From Lachnospiraceae bacterium (GTDB taxonomy: Bacteria; Bacillota; Clostridia; Lachnospirales; Lachnospiraceae), in the NCBI GenBank assembly GCA_017620255.1, contig JAFZQU010000039.1, positions 1 to 54,785 of the forward strand: a stretch of DNA of 54,785 bases. The letters are read 5' to 3'. The position numbers and the translations under genes were made by a program. The stretch's first letter is position 1; each line of letters begins with the position of its first letter. Below the pieces are notes generated by a model. It was not told the origin of the DNA. It was given only the letters and a program-made list of their open reading frames with translations, and did no database searches. Shown piece after piece: positions 35,383 through 45,973 of the stretch.

Positions 35383-38300
35383 ATGCGCAAACTGAAACGG
35401 ATGTCAAAAGCGATCACAAGTATGGTACTCACCCTTGTTATGGTGACGGGACTGATCCCGGAATCTGCCCTGAGTGCCCTGCAGGTATATGCAGATCCTG
35501 TAGAGACGAGCGGAGACTGGACAAACTATGCGGCGGATGCTGTGGAACCGGAGGGGGATGTCTACATGATCTCCACGGCCGCAGAGCTCGCGTGGCTTGC
35601 AAATGTTATCAATGGAACAGCTGCGGCAGACAATCCGGTCAACCAGGGCGGGATCACTTTCAAACTGGGGGATGATATCGATCTTTCTGCGCATTACTGG
35701 ACTCCCATCGGTAAATTGTTCGCCAATAAGTTTTGCGCGGTATTTGACGGAAACGGACATACCATCAGAGGCATGTATGTGGGAACGCAGGCCAGTCCGT
35801 ACGAAGGCACCGATGCCGGTCTGTTCGGTTATGTGGCAGGTTCCGTCAGAAACGTAAGGATCACGGATTCGGCAGTTTACGCACAACCGCCCAGTGGGAA
35901 TTATTTGGCAGATGCAGGGCTTGTTGCCGGTCGTGTCAGCGGAGCAAATGCCATTGTAAAAAACTGTGACGTTTCAGGTACGGTCGGTAATGCCGGTACT
36001 GTCGGACAAACAGGTGAGATAGCCACAAAGAAGAGAAATGCAAGCTCCGGCGGACTTGTAGGTGACATCCAGCAGGGAACGGCGGAAGCCTGCCGCGTGA
36101 ACGTATCCCTTGTGGCACTGGAATCTCCCAGTGATCATTATTACTCATTTGGCGGTATTGCCGGTACCATTGCCCAAACCAGCGATTCTACGATCCTAAA
36201 CTGTGTAAGCAATATGACGCTGAGTCTTCCGGAGGGCATGGATCTTGGAAGGGTGGGGGCAGGTGCCCCCTTTGCCACAGGCAAACAGTGCGCCCTCAAA
36301 AACTCCATCGTAAGGGCAGATCTTGGCGGAGCACTCGGCTTTTCCGGTGCTATATCAAGCCGCAGGTGTACCTGCTGGATCGAAACGAATTTTAAAGCGG
36401 AAGAGGACGGCAATTATGTGCTGAAGTCTCCGAAATACACATATTACGGAACCCTTACGGATGAGCCGGTTGAGATGACGGAAGTGCAGATGAAAGAAGT
36501 TTCTTTTGCCGCCACTCTCAATTCGAAGGCAACGAGTACGGTTGGCCTTAGCAATCCTCTTACCTGGAGTATTGATGAGAACGAAAATGACGGTTTCCCG
36601 AACCTTGCAGATGCCGGGGTTGCAGAGGCACAGGCCACCTATTATCTGGTTACCTTTAAGTCCCACGGAACGGTGTATCAGAGTGTCAGTATCGAGAGCG
36701 GGCAGAAGGTCACAAAGCCTTCGAATCCTCCCGCCCCATCTGAGGATGCAACTTTCCTCTACTGGTATAAGGACAATCCGTCGGTAGCCTATGATTTTAA
36801 CACACCGATCACGGCAAATACCACGCTTACCGCGAAATGGAAAGGACAGGAGTTTACAGTCCGTTTTAACACAAACGGCGGCTCCTATGTATACCCGCAG
36901 ACGGTGGAGGGCGGCGAGACACTGAGTGAGCCCGTAACGGTCAGAAAGGGGTATTCTTTCGCCGGCTGGTTCACGGATGCCGGCTGTACGGAACAATGGA
37001 ATTTTGATACCGAAGTAGCCTCCAACATGACACTTTATGCGAAGTGGGATCTTCCGGTTTCGGATGTATCCGTATCCGGGCGGATCACGGATGAGGAGTC
37101 CGGAGACGGGATCAGGAACGCCACTGTAAAACTGTCCGGCGGACGGAACGCCATCACGGATGAATTCGGCTATTACCGGATCCAGGGCGTGCCTGCCGGA
37201 ACCTATACGATCACTGCTTCTGCGTTTGGTTATAACGATAAATCCAAAGCGGATTTTACCGTGGGTACGGTATCCACGGGCTATGATGCGGCGCTTACAC
37301 GCAAAGAAGGCGGTGGAGGAGGCGGAGTGGACACCGCTAACATCTATGCGACCATCAGTTGCGTCTATTCCGGCATCATGCTGGACGGCGTGGAGATCAA
37401 GGCTGTCGGCGACGGGGACCTGGGCACCTACAGTGCCTATACGGCAAACGGCGGACAGGCTACCTTTACGGGAATTCCTGCCGGCTGGTACACCTTCCAC
37501 ATCAATGAAGCCGGTCGTCCCGGTTGGGAAAGCTACGTGTCGGCGAAGAAGCAAATTGCGGGCGATCATCAGTTGAACTGCGCCCTGAAGCCGAATTACC
37601 AGTCGCTGAAGATCAATGTGATCGGATCCTTCGATCCGAAGTCCAACAAAGCAAATGTGCCGCTTTCCGGCAAAGAAGTCACCCTGATCGGCGTGGATCC
37701 GGCGGATGAGGATAACGAACTGATCCATATTCCCGCTCACACCTTGAATGACGGATCCGTAACGGTTGAGAAACTGGTTCCCATCACGTGGAAGATCTCC
37801 AGTTCCGATTTTGCTTATGAAGAGGATGAAGTAACTGTCACTTCGGATGGCGCCGGAAAGCTTTCCGAGAAGGAAGTAACACTGACGCTTCCGTTTATAG
37901 AATCCTCCCTGTCAGTGAATCTGACATCCGTCTATAACGATCCGGATCTTTTCAAACGGACGGAAGAGAATAAAAACACGCTGCCCGATGTGACCCTGGC
38001 CGGTGTTACCGGAACCATGACAGAAGGGATCGTGCGGAGCAGTAAACCGGACGCTGCCGGAAAGGTTCTGTTTACAGGGCTGTTCCCCGGTAATTACAAC
38101 CTGAGTGCCAACGGCAGAGTCATGCGAGTGGTTGACATAAAATCCGGAGCCGATCAGAAGGAAATCTTCGGCGACCCCAATGACGGTGATTTCAGCCGCT
38201 TCGGCAGAAAACATTTCGATGTTGATTTTCACGGAACGGGAACCGGATCCGTGGCCCTTGGCATGCGCGCAAACGCAACCATTGAGATGGATCCCGCCCC

Positions 38301-41300
38301 GGTGAGCTTTTCCGGAATTCTTTACAAAACAGACATGGATGAGAAGGGCGAGATCTCAAGTGAACCGTTGAAAAACGCAAAACTCATCATCAAACCCTCT
38401 GCCTACTATCCGCAGAGCGGTGCCAATACGGAAGGATATGAGATCACAACGGATGACGGCGGACATTATGCGATCACCATGGCACCGGGCCTGTATGGCG
38501 TGGAAATGGAGAGCACGTATGACGGATACTTTGGCGGAAAACTGATCTATCATGAGGGCAACTCAGACGGCTATCAGGGTCCATGGGGATGGCCCTGCAC
38601 CGGAAAGTGGACGGGCACAAAGGCTTCGGCCGTTGCCTGGATGACAGGCGATGAAAGCCTTGCATACGGCGATATCGGCGGCATGAGTTTGTCTTCCGGC
38701 ACGGTTGTTGCAGACCTTGAGATCATGGAGAAGAAGATCAACTACTCCGCAGGTTCTCCCGGCAGCACCGTCATTTATGACAATTTGACTTGGTATAATC
38801 TGATGATCGGTCGCGAAATGGCTGAAGAGGCCACGCAAGACGACCGGACGACGGTACGGTATAATTATGATTATTACGAAAACACATATGAATACATGAA
38901 TTATCATCCCGATACCAGGGGAGCCATTATCAAACTTACGGGAGATGCGGAAAAGACGGTTGAGATGACCGGAAAGACCTTCCCGTATGTATTTCATGAA
39001 CTCTCTCCCGGTGATTACGGACTGGATTATACGATATCGGATGCCTTCTCCGAACTGGAAAGCTCTGTATCCTGGGGTGGAAATATCAAATTCTTTGATT
39101 TCCCCTCCCCCGGTAAGTTGCCATACTCATTCCCGGAGGATTATGCAGAAAACGGGAATCCCTGGCCGCTGTCGACGAAGAATTCCGGCCTGCATATCGA
39201 TGCCAAAGACGGACGCCGGACCTTTAGGGATATCCACGACAGTATACAGTTTAAGTTTTATAACGCAGAATATTACGGCGGTTTTGGTGACGGGGGGACC
39301 GAACAGTCGGATTATGAAAGAAATGTTGCCGAGCATGGCGGGGAGGGGAGCGATCTTCTCTACAGGAATGCCGATGGAACGATCGGCAACCTGGCGGACG
39401 GAGTTTATCCGGATGAGCCGGATCAAATGGAGATAGAACGCCAGTATTTGGATGCACTTCCGGATGATGCTACACAGGAACAGATAAAAAACGCGCGTAA
39501 TGCGGCATATCAGGCTTATGTGGCCCAGCATGAGCAGTGGGAGAACGAAAAAGAAGCCAGGGGGTTCCCGAAGCCGGGCTGCCGATATGAATTTGTGGCC
39601 AAAGAGCCTTACTGGGATGAAAACTATGATTATGGCTGGAATTACCTGTTTGAAAAATATCTTGTAGGCTATTCCACCAGCAAGATCCCGGACAGACTGT
39701 TTTATTATCAGTATAAAGTAACCAATCGTAACAAACCGTTGCCGGACGGAACGGTCACGCTGTATTTTTGCGCTCCGAAAGGCAGAGGATTTGTATTTCT
39801 CGGTAATCTGAATTATATCCGCGACAGGGAAATCCATGAAGATCTGTACAATTCCGATCTCTGGTTCTCTGTAACGCTCGATAACAGAAATAAAGGCGCA
39901 ATATACTGCGATGTCAATTTCCTGCATCCGGATCAGAGTTCATCCAACGTTAGCATATTGACCAAAGAACAGGTCACACACCTGTTAAATCCGCGTACGA
40001 TCGCTGTAAAAGCTGTAGAAAAAGGCAACCCGTCAAATGTTCTTGATGACGTTGAAGTGACCGTCACTTATGCAAACAAGAATTTCAGCTCCGCATCACC
40101 GACGCCCGAACAGACATGCTTCGGCAGTGTTACGGAAGTGACTGTGCCGGGTGATGAATATGAGTGGGAATGCCTTGATCATACACAGACGCTAAGTTCA
40201 TATGATGACGGGACAAAGACAGAGACATTTTATGTACCGTTTACAAGGAAGCCGTATTCCGGGGAATTTGTGATAAAAGACGACGCCGGTAATCCGGTGG
40301 CAAATGCGTCGATCACACTTACCGGTAAATCTGTGGGACAGCCGATCACGTTGTTTACGGGCCCGGATGGAAAAGCGACGGCATACGACTGTCTGACATA
40401 TCAGGATTATGATGTGCATGTCACCTGTCCCGGATATTCCTTCCACAACATCAAGCTTACAGCGGAAGAAGTGCGCTCGGATGAGGTGAAGAATGATGTT
40501 TTGACAAGAGATGAGCAACCGGTATTTGACGAAGAGGCGGTCAGCATCAACCGAAAGGGCGCGTTCCTTCCGGGGGTCAATTTCAGCGGCAGCAGCAATT
40601 CCATTGATTTCCTCATAGATACGGCGATCACGAACGCAAAGGACAAGCCGCTCTACTATACCGTAAATGCAAAGATCAAGACGGCTCCGTTGGATTCGTT
40701 GCTGGAGGTGCTCTTGATCGATAAGAGAACATTCAGGAACCCTGACTTTGGGGATGTGCCGGAAGCGCTTGTCACCCCGGCCATGGACGAGGATCATTAC
40801 AATCCTTCCCTGGCCTGGGAATGGGGGGCAAAACTGGAAAAGGGCGAACTCGGCAATGTTTATTACAGGCGTTTTTCGGGTGACGAACCGTTTGTTCCCG
40901 AGAAGGATGATTATGACCGGAATGTATATGAGATCGAAAAAACCCTCCCGCTGTGGGAACTTCCGCCTGACGGGTTTGAACCCTGCCTGCTGGCCGTGAC
41001 ATCCAATCACGCGATGCAGATCTATGAGTTTGATTACTCGGGAGAAGAAGCGGACGACCAGCTGGTAGGGATCAGACTGGATGGCGACAAAGCCGCGATG
41101 CTGAACAATATCACGCTCCTTGCCAATGCGCAGGCCCTCGGGGGCCCGGCGGTGGAAAAACTGGAAGAACTGACCGAGCCTACCGGTTCCATCATTCCGC
41201 TTCCTTCGTTTGAAGCAGGCATTGAAGAGGAAGACGGCTTCTTAAGCTACGATTACACCGTGGAAATGCAGCTTCTGCAAGGCAAGAAGTCTGTTTCCGA

Positions 41301-44300
41301 TGCGGAAAAATCATACATGGCGATCCTGCCCAGTACCCTTGGGATCATGGCCAAAGGCGGCTGGAAGATGGGGGTTGACGGAGAAGAGCGGAAAGTGACG
41401 AACAGCTTCCATGTCACGGTTGAAGGGAAAGACATGGATGCCCTCGACTATCTGCCGTCGGCATTCGAAGCGCTTCCCGTCAAGGTGGAATTTGACGAGG
41501 ATCATATGCCGAGTGGTACGATCACACTCGCCGCAGCGGACACCAAAGATAAGAATAACCATAACACGGAGGAGGAATACTCTTTAGGGATCAACGGACA
41601 GGTACACATCGTTGCCGAAGTCAGTGCCTTTTCCTCCTTTGCGGCAGTCCTTCCCGTCGGGCCTGTCCTTGCATCCCTTGAAAAGAGCGGGGCTCTGGAT
41701 ATCGGCGCAAAGGTGCAGGTGGCAGTCGGTGCGGACGGTACCTATAAGTATAAGATCATTAACGGGGAAGAGGACGAGACACAGCACGAGATCGAATTCA
41801 CGCTCGGTGCAGGCGCAGGGATCGGATTCTATGCGAAGGCCTTCGGCGGAGCGCTGGGTGCCGAGGCAAACCTGAAACTCACCGGCGACAACGATAAACT
41901 GGAAGACATGGTAACAGTCAGCGCCTCCATCGGCACGGAGCACGGCTTCAAGATGAACCGGATCGATGGAAAGGTGCAGGCGGATGCCCATATCGAGATG
42001 AAGACCTGGCTCATTAATGGTGAGAAGGACTTCAAATTTGTGGAGATCCCCTTCAGTTACCAGTTCGGCACCGAGACCATGTTTACGCTGACGGAGATCC
42101 AGATCGAGGACAACTTAAAGAGCAGGAATGATTTTGAGGCGTCCACCTTTAACGGACAGCCGGAGAATGTTGTCGAAAAACTCCTTCCCATTGGCGGTTA
42201 TGCGACGGATGAAGACGGGGCCGGGACCTTTGTCTATACGGATATGAGTTCAAAGGGCGGAAATGTCCGTCTGATGCTCGCTACCTATGCGGGGGATCAG
42301 ATCTGGAACACACCGGTGAGCGTTACGGCAACTGCAGGCCTGATCCCCGGATTTGATGTGATCTCCATAGGAGATGAATATATTGTGGTATGGTCGGAGA
42401 TCGCGGCAGCGGATATGATGAAGACCTGCCCGCCTTCCGTGCTCAGATATTCTGTCGGCAAGGTCAGTGGCGGCGCATGGACAGGCAGTGCACAGACCCT
42501 CGGAACCCTGCCTTCGGAAGTGGCAACGAAACTGCTGCTTGTCAGTGATGCCGATTCCGTATACCTGACAGCACTTAAGACAGCGGAAGGTGTATTTGCG
42601 GAAAAATGGAATGTGAGCGGATATAAATACACAGGTTCCGGTTGGAGTAACGAAACGGTGATCGCACAGAACGAGACGCTTTATGATATTTCCGCCTGTG
42701 CGGCAGCAGGAACCCTGTTTGTATCCTATGTAACGGATGATAAAGTGCTTCATGCCAAGAGGTGGAGCAGCGGTGTTACCGAAAAGACATATACCGCAAC
42801 CGGATTTGAAACAGCCCTTGCATCCGATGATGCGGCGCCTTACCTGATCAGTGAATCGGAAGACGGCCTGACACTGCGAAGCTTTGACGGCGGAAACTGG
42901 GTCGTAAAAGGTGCCATCGACAACACGCGTAATGCGGGCAATCCGTCTCTCGCCATGTTTGCCGGCAACCTGGCCTTAAGCTTTACCGACGGGAATGCAG
43001 GATCCCTGTACAGGGTTGTCTGCGGCAGGGACGGAGGCATCCTGAATGAGCGCAGTAAAGTGAAGAGCGTAACAAGCGAACACAGATTCAGAGACACGAC
43101 GATCACGGAAGATGACGGTCAGATCCTTATTTTCACGGTATCGGACGGCGAAACGGATGATCTTGCCGTATACGGGGCAGAAGGCAGCCAGACGGAACCT
43201 GTTGTGATTACCCATGCACCGAAAGCGATCGAAGGACTCACCTATACCCACGAAGCACAGAGACTGGTGAGCGCCGGGACTGCGGATGGCGGTAAGATCA
43301 AATATGCCGTTGTCAGAAAGGGAGCGGAAGCACCGAAAGAGTCCGACTATAAGGAAACACTTCCGACAGCCGTGGATGCGGGAACCTATTCGGTATATTA
43401 TAAACCGGTGGCGGATGCGCAGCATTCGGAGATCGTACTGATCGAAACACCCCATATCGACGTTACCATCGGCCGGGCAGAACTTTCCTATACCATGCTT
43501 TCCATCGTCAAACCCGTGATCACCGTGAACGGCGCGATCCCGGCCGGAACGAAATACCGTCCGGAACTGGTGGTAAAGGACGGTGCGGTAGAGCTGATAC
43601 AGGGCAGGGACTACAGGATCGACCTGACTTCGGATACGGTTGCGGGTGATTTTGGCACATACCTCATCCGGATCAACGGTACGGGCAATTATATGGGTGT
43701 TGCAGCAGCCTGGTGGAAGGTCATGCAGGTGGAAACATGTGATGACGACGGACAGGAGTTTGCGCATTCCGTTATCGCATCGGTTGTCTATGACGGCACA
43801 AGTCATACGCCGGATCCTAAGATCATCTGGATGGGACAGGAACTGGAGAAGGATGTTGATTATACACTGAGTTACAAGAACAATATCAACGCTTCCGGAT
43901 CGGATGCCGGAAAGAATGCACCCACCATCACCGTGAAGGGGAAGGGACGCTATAAGAATACCATGACTTTCCCGTTCACCATTTCGCCAAGGAATATCAG
44001 CGCCGAAGATGGTTTTGCGGAAGCATTTACGTATACCATCGAGGATAAGCAGGAGAACGGCAGAGTCATTAAATCCAAACCGGTGATCCGCTTTACGGAC
44101 GGGGCCGGCAAAGTCGTGACACTGAAAGAAAACAAGGATTATACACTCGCCTTCAGACATGAAAACGGGGATACGGAGCCGAAGGTCGCGGGCCTTGTCA
44201 CGGTGACCGTGACCGGTATGGGGAACTTCACGGGAAGGTCGGATATCACCTATCAGATCATTGAAAAGAGTGATGCACTCAAGAATGCAGGGATCGCTGC

Positions 44301-45897
44301 GATCCCGGATGTGACCTATAAGGGAAGGGCGCTCACACAGCAGGAGGTGGAAGACCTGATCCATGTCTACACTTCCAAAAATGCGGATGCTCAGCCTGTG
44401 GATGAAGCGTGCTATACGGTTTCGTTCAATCCGGCGGATACGATGAAAACAGGGAAAGTCACAGTCAGCGTTCACGGAACGGAAGGTTACGGAGAACTGT
44501 GGAAGACTGCTTCCTTCAAGATCGTTCCGAAACCGGTGATGGACGGGGATACAGAGCAGGCCCGGATCGACTTTAAGTACGGTGATGTGGAAACATATAC
44601 CGGAGCTGCGCTAAAGCCTGAGATCGAAGCATATGATACCGACACGGGAGAATGGATCCCTGTATCGGACTATTCGGTCAAATACACGAACAACACCAAT
44701 GCGGCGACTGCGGATGCGACCAAAGAAGTAAGAGGACAGATGGTGAGCATCGCGCCCACGGCAACCGTTACCTTCAAGGGCAACTACAAGGGAACGCTAT
44801 CGCTGCCGTTTACCATCGCGCCTCTGGAGGTGGATGAAGATGAATTATCCGTTGCTCAGGCGGATCTCAAGGACAGCGGAAAGGAGATCGACGAGACAAG
44901 CCTGAAGCCGACTGTGAAGATCGGCAAGACGTCGCTGAAAAAGGATAAGGATTACAGGATCTTAGCATTTGCACCGGATCCGGATCTGCAGATGCAGACA
45001 GCGACAGTGGAACTGTTTGGTAACTATGCGGGAGAGAAGGATTTCCGTTTCCGGATCTACAACAAGGACAGTATGGTGAATCTCTCGGATACGGCTCACT
45101 TCTTTGTGGATGTACATGCGGAGGGGCTCGTCTATAACGGGAACAAACTCATGCCGCAAGTTACGGTCACTGCAACGGTAGGCAATGAAGAATGGGAACT
45201 TGTTCCGGACAGGGATTACACCCTTTCCTGCAGCAACAATGTGAATGCAGGCAAGCCCGGAGATAAGAAAGTGCCCACATGGAAGGTTGTCGGAAAAGGT
45301 ATTTATAAGGGCAACCAGAGCAGGGCGTTTACGATCGCGGCGAAGGAATTAAGCGACGAGACCTGCACCATCACAGTGGCGGACGGCAAATACAACAAGG
45401 GTAAAGAAGTGAAACCGAAAGTCACCGTCGTTGATAAGACGACGGGCAAGGCGCTGAAGAGCGGAACCGATTATACGCTTGGTTATGCGAATCATAAAGA
45501 GAAAGCGGAAGCGGACGATGCGTTGGCACCTTCGGTGATCATCGAAGGGAAGGGCAATTACTCCACAGCCGGTCTCGGCTTTACGGGGGATGTGCTTGAG
45601 AAACACTTCCGTATCTATGAAACGGATATCTCTGCGGCCAAAGTGGTGGGGATCAGTGCGGCAACTTATACCGGATCGGCCATCAGACCTGCGGACTTCA
45701 CGGTCTATCCGGATACAAAGAGCGCGAAGGATAAAGTGAATGCGCTGACGGAAGGCGAGGACGGAGACTATGTGGTTGAATATGGAGAAAACATAAACGT
45801 GGGCTTTGGAACCGTCACCATCAAAGGTGTTCCGGGAAGTAAATACGGGGGATCACAGGTGATCAAGTTTACGATTCTGCCGAAACTGTTCAACTAA
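35383..45897 (+). CDS. Giant secreted multidomain surface protein (GLUG, InlB, carboxypeptidase-regulatory-like and MBG repeats)
   Basis: 3504 aa, the longest gene here. Signal peptide with cleavage probably near VYA-38; AAGGAG at 35371-35376. In order: GLUG-like beta-helix region (about 50-325: FDGNGHTI, GLFGYV, GGLVG, GGIAG); two Listeria-Bacteroides repeats (about 420-556); a run of carboxypeptidase-regulatory/Cna-B-like sandwich domains from about 560 (SGRITDEESGDGI, GYYRIQGVPAGTYTI), interrupted by a poly-Gly hinge near 643-648, with another at about 1626-1710; a large unrecognised middle; a glycine/alanine-rich segment near 2080-2240; a beta-propeller-like region about 2260-2605 (repeated D-x-x-Y/W-strands); and MBG-type Ig repeats from about 2610 to the end (YNGNKLMPQ, TWKVVGKGIYKGN). 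No sortase or SLH anchor. Probably an adhesin or matrix protein; no active site is seen. Confidence 0.85.
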   Translation: MRKLKRMSKAITSMVLTLVMVTGLIPESALSALQVYADPVETSGDWTNYAADAVEPEGDVYMISTAAELAWLANVINGTAAADNPVNQGGITFKLGDDIDLSAHYWTPIGKLFANKFCAVFDGNGHTIRGMYVGTQASPYEGTDAGLFGYVAGSVRNVRITDSAVYAQPPSGNYLADAGLVAGRVSGANAIVKNCDVSGTVGNAGTVGQTGEIATKKRNASSGGLVGDIQQGTAEACRVNVSLVALESPSDHYYSFGGIAGTIAQTSDSTILNCVSNMTLSLPEGMDLGRVGAGAPFATGKQCALKNSIVRADLGGALGFSGAISSRRCTCWIETNFKAEEDGNYVLKSPKYTYYGTLTDEPVEMTEVQMKEVSFAATLNSKATSTVGLSNPLTWSIDENENDGFPNLADAGVAEAQATYYLVTFKSHGTVYQSVSIESGQKVTKPSNPPAPSEDATFLYWYKDNPSVAYDFNTPITANTTLTAKWKGQEFTVRFNTNGGSYVYPQTVEGGETLSEPVTVRKGYSFAGWFTDAGCTEQWNFDTEVASNMTLYAKWDLPVSDVSVSGRITDEESGDGIRNATVKLSGGRNAITDEFGYYRIQGVPAGTYTITASAFGYNDKSKADFTVGTVSTGYDAALTRKEGGGGGGVDTANIYATISCVYSGIMLDGVEIKAVGDGDLGTYSAYTANGGQATFTGIPAGWYTFHINEAGRPGWESYVSAKKQIAGDHQLNCALKPNYQSLKINVIGSFDPKSNKANVPLSGKEVTLIGVDPADEDNELIHIPAHTLNDGSVTVEKLVPITWKISSSDFAYEEDEVTVTSDGAGKLSEKEVTLTLPFIESSLSVNLTSVYNDPDLFKRTEENKNTLPDVTLAGVTGTMTEGIVRSSKPDAAGKVLFTGLFPGNYNLSANGRVMRVVDIKSGADQKEIFGDPNDGDFSRFGRKHFDVDFHGTGTGSVALGMRANATIEMDPAPVSFSGILYKTDMDEKGEISSEPLKNAKLIIKPSAYYPQSGANTEGYEITTDDGGHYAITMAPGLYGVEMESTYDGYFGGKLIYHEGNSDGYQGPWGWPCTGKWTGTKASAVAWMTGDESLAYGDIGGMSLSSGTVVADLEIMEKKINYSAGSPGSTVIYDNLTWYNLMIGREMAEEATQDDRTTVRYNYDYYENTYEYMNYHPDTRGAIIKLTGDAEKTVEMTGKTFPYVFHELSPGDYGLDYTISDAFSELESSVSWGGNIKFFDFPSPGKLPYSFPEDYAENGNPWPLSTKNSGLHIDAKDGRRTFRDIHDSIQFKFYNAEYYGGFGDGGTEQSDYERNVAEHGGEGSDLLYRNADGTIGNLADGVYPDEPDQMEIERQYLDALPDDATQEQIKNARNAAYQAYVAQHEQWENEKEARGFPKPGCRYEFVAKEPYWDENYDYGWNYLFEKYLVGYSTSKIPDRLFYYQYKVTNRNKPLPDGTVTLYFCAPKGRGFVFLGNLNYIRDREIHEDLYNSDLWFSVTLDNRNKGAIYCDVNFLHPDQSSSNVSILTKEQVTHLLNPRTIAVKAVEKGNPSNVLDDVEVTVTYANKNFSSASPTPEQTCFGSVTEVTVPGDEYEWECLDHTQTLSSYDDGTKTETFYVPFTRKPYSGEFVIKDDAGNPVANASITLTGKSVGQPITLFTGPDGKATAYDCLTYQDYDVHVTCPGYSFHNIKLTAEEVRSDEVKNDVLTRDEQPVFDEEAVSINRKGAFLPGVNFSGSSNSIDFLIDTAITNAKDKPLYYTVNAKIKTAPLDSLLEVLLIDKRTFRNPDFGDVPEALVTPAMDEDHYNPSLAWEWGAKLEKGELGNVYYRRFSGDEPFVPEKDDYDRNVYEIEKTLPLWELPPDGFEPCLLAVTSNHAMQIYEFDYSGEEADDQLVGIRLDGDKAAMLNNITLLANAQALGGPAVEKLEELTEPTGSIIPLPSFEAGIEEEDGFLSYDYTVEMQLLQGKKSVSDAEKSYMAILPSTLGIMAKGGWKMGVDGEERKVTNSFHVTVEGKDMDALDYLPSAFEALPVKVEFDEDHMPSGTITLAAADTKDKNNHNTEEEYSLGINGQVHIVAEVSAFSSFAAVLPVGPVLASLEKSGALDIGAKVQVAVGADGTYKYKIINGEEDETQHEIEFTLGAGAGIGFYAKAFGGALGAEANLKLTGDNDKLEDMVTVSASIGTEHGFKMNRIDGKVQADAHIEMKTWLINGEKDFKFVEIPFSYQFGTETMFTLTEIQIEDNLKSRNDFEASTFNGQPENVVEKLLPIGGYATDEDGAGTFVYTDMSSKGGNVRLMLATYAGDQIWNTPVSVTATAGLIPGFDVISIGDEYIVVWSEIAAADMMKTCPPSVLRYSVGKVSGGAWTGSAQTLGTLPSEVATKLLLVSDADSVYLTALKTAEGVFAEKWNVSGYKYTGSGWSNETVIAQNETLYDISACAAAGTLFVSYVTDDKVLHAKRWSSGVTEKTYTATGFETALASDDAAPYLISESEDGLTLRSFDGGNWVVKGAIDNTRNAGNPSLAMFAGNLALSFTDGNAGSLYRVVCGRDGGILNERSKVKSVTSEHRFRDTTITEDDGQILIFTVSDGETDDLAVYGAEGSQTEPVVITHAPKAIEGLTYTHEAQRLVSAGTADGGKIKYAVVRKGAEAPKESDYKETLPTAVDAGTYSVYYKPVADAQHSEIVLIETPHIDVTIGRAELSYTMLSIVKPVITVNGAIPAGTKYRPELVVKDGAVELIQGRDYRIDLTSDTVAGDFGTYLIRINGTGNYMGVAAAWWKVMQVETCDDDGQEFAHSVIASVVYDGTSHTPDPKIIWMGQELEKDVDYTLSYKNNINASGSDAGKNAPTITVKGKGRYKNTMTFPFTISPRNISAEDGFAEAFTYTIEDKQENGRVIKSKPVIRFTDGAGKVVTLKENKDYTLAFRHENGDTEPKVAGLVTVTVTGMGNFTGRSDITYQIIEKSDALKNAGIAAIPDVTYKGRALTQQEVEDLIHVYTSKNADAQPVDEACYTVSFNPADTMKTGKVTVSVHGTEGYGELWKTASFKIVPKPVMDGDTEQARIDFKYGDVETYTGAALKPEIEAYDTDTGEWIPVSDYSVKYTNNTNAATADATKEVRGQMVSIAPTATVTFKGNYKGTLSLPFTIAPLEVDEDELSVAQADLKDSGKEIDETSLKPTVKIGKTSLKKDKDYRILAFAPDPDLQMQTATVELFGNYAGEKDFRFRIYNKDSMVNLSDTAHFFVDVHAEGLVYNGNKLMPQVTVTATVGNEEWELVPDRDYTLSCSNNVNAGKPGDKKVPTWKVVGKGIYKGNQSRAFTIAAKELSDETCTITVADGKYNKGKEVKPKVTVVDKTTGKALKSGTDYTLGYANHKEKAEADDALAPSVIIEGKGNYSTAGLGFTGDVLEKHFRIYETDISAAKVVGISAATYTGSAIRPADFTVYPDTKSAKDKVNALTEGEDGDYVVEYGENINVGFGTVTIKGVPGSKYGGSQVIKFTILPKLFN

Positions 45898-45916
45898 CAA
45901 CCGATACGCACTTTTC

Positions 45917-45955
45917 TTACTGCCTGAATAGTGTTACTATTTAGGCAGTAATTTT
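45917..45955 (+). terminator. Rho-independent terminator after the 3504-aa gene
   Basis: 16-bp stem TTACTGCCTGAATAGT (45917-45932) against ACTATTTAGGCAGTAA (45936-45951) with one G-T pair, a 3-nt loop, then four T. Confidence 0.75.
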
Positions 45956-45973
45956 GTGTCAGAATGAGGAACT

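Noticed and set aside
42976-44475. 499-aa minus-strand frame inside the 3504-aa gene
   Set aside because: Covered by a clear secreted-protein reading frame with recognisable Ig repeats.
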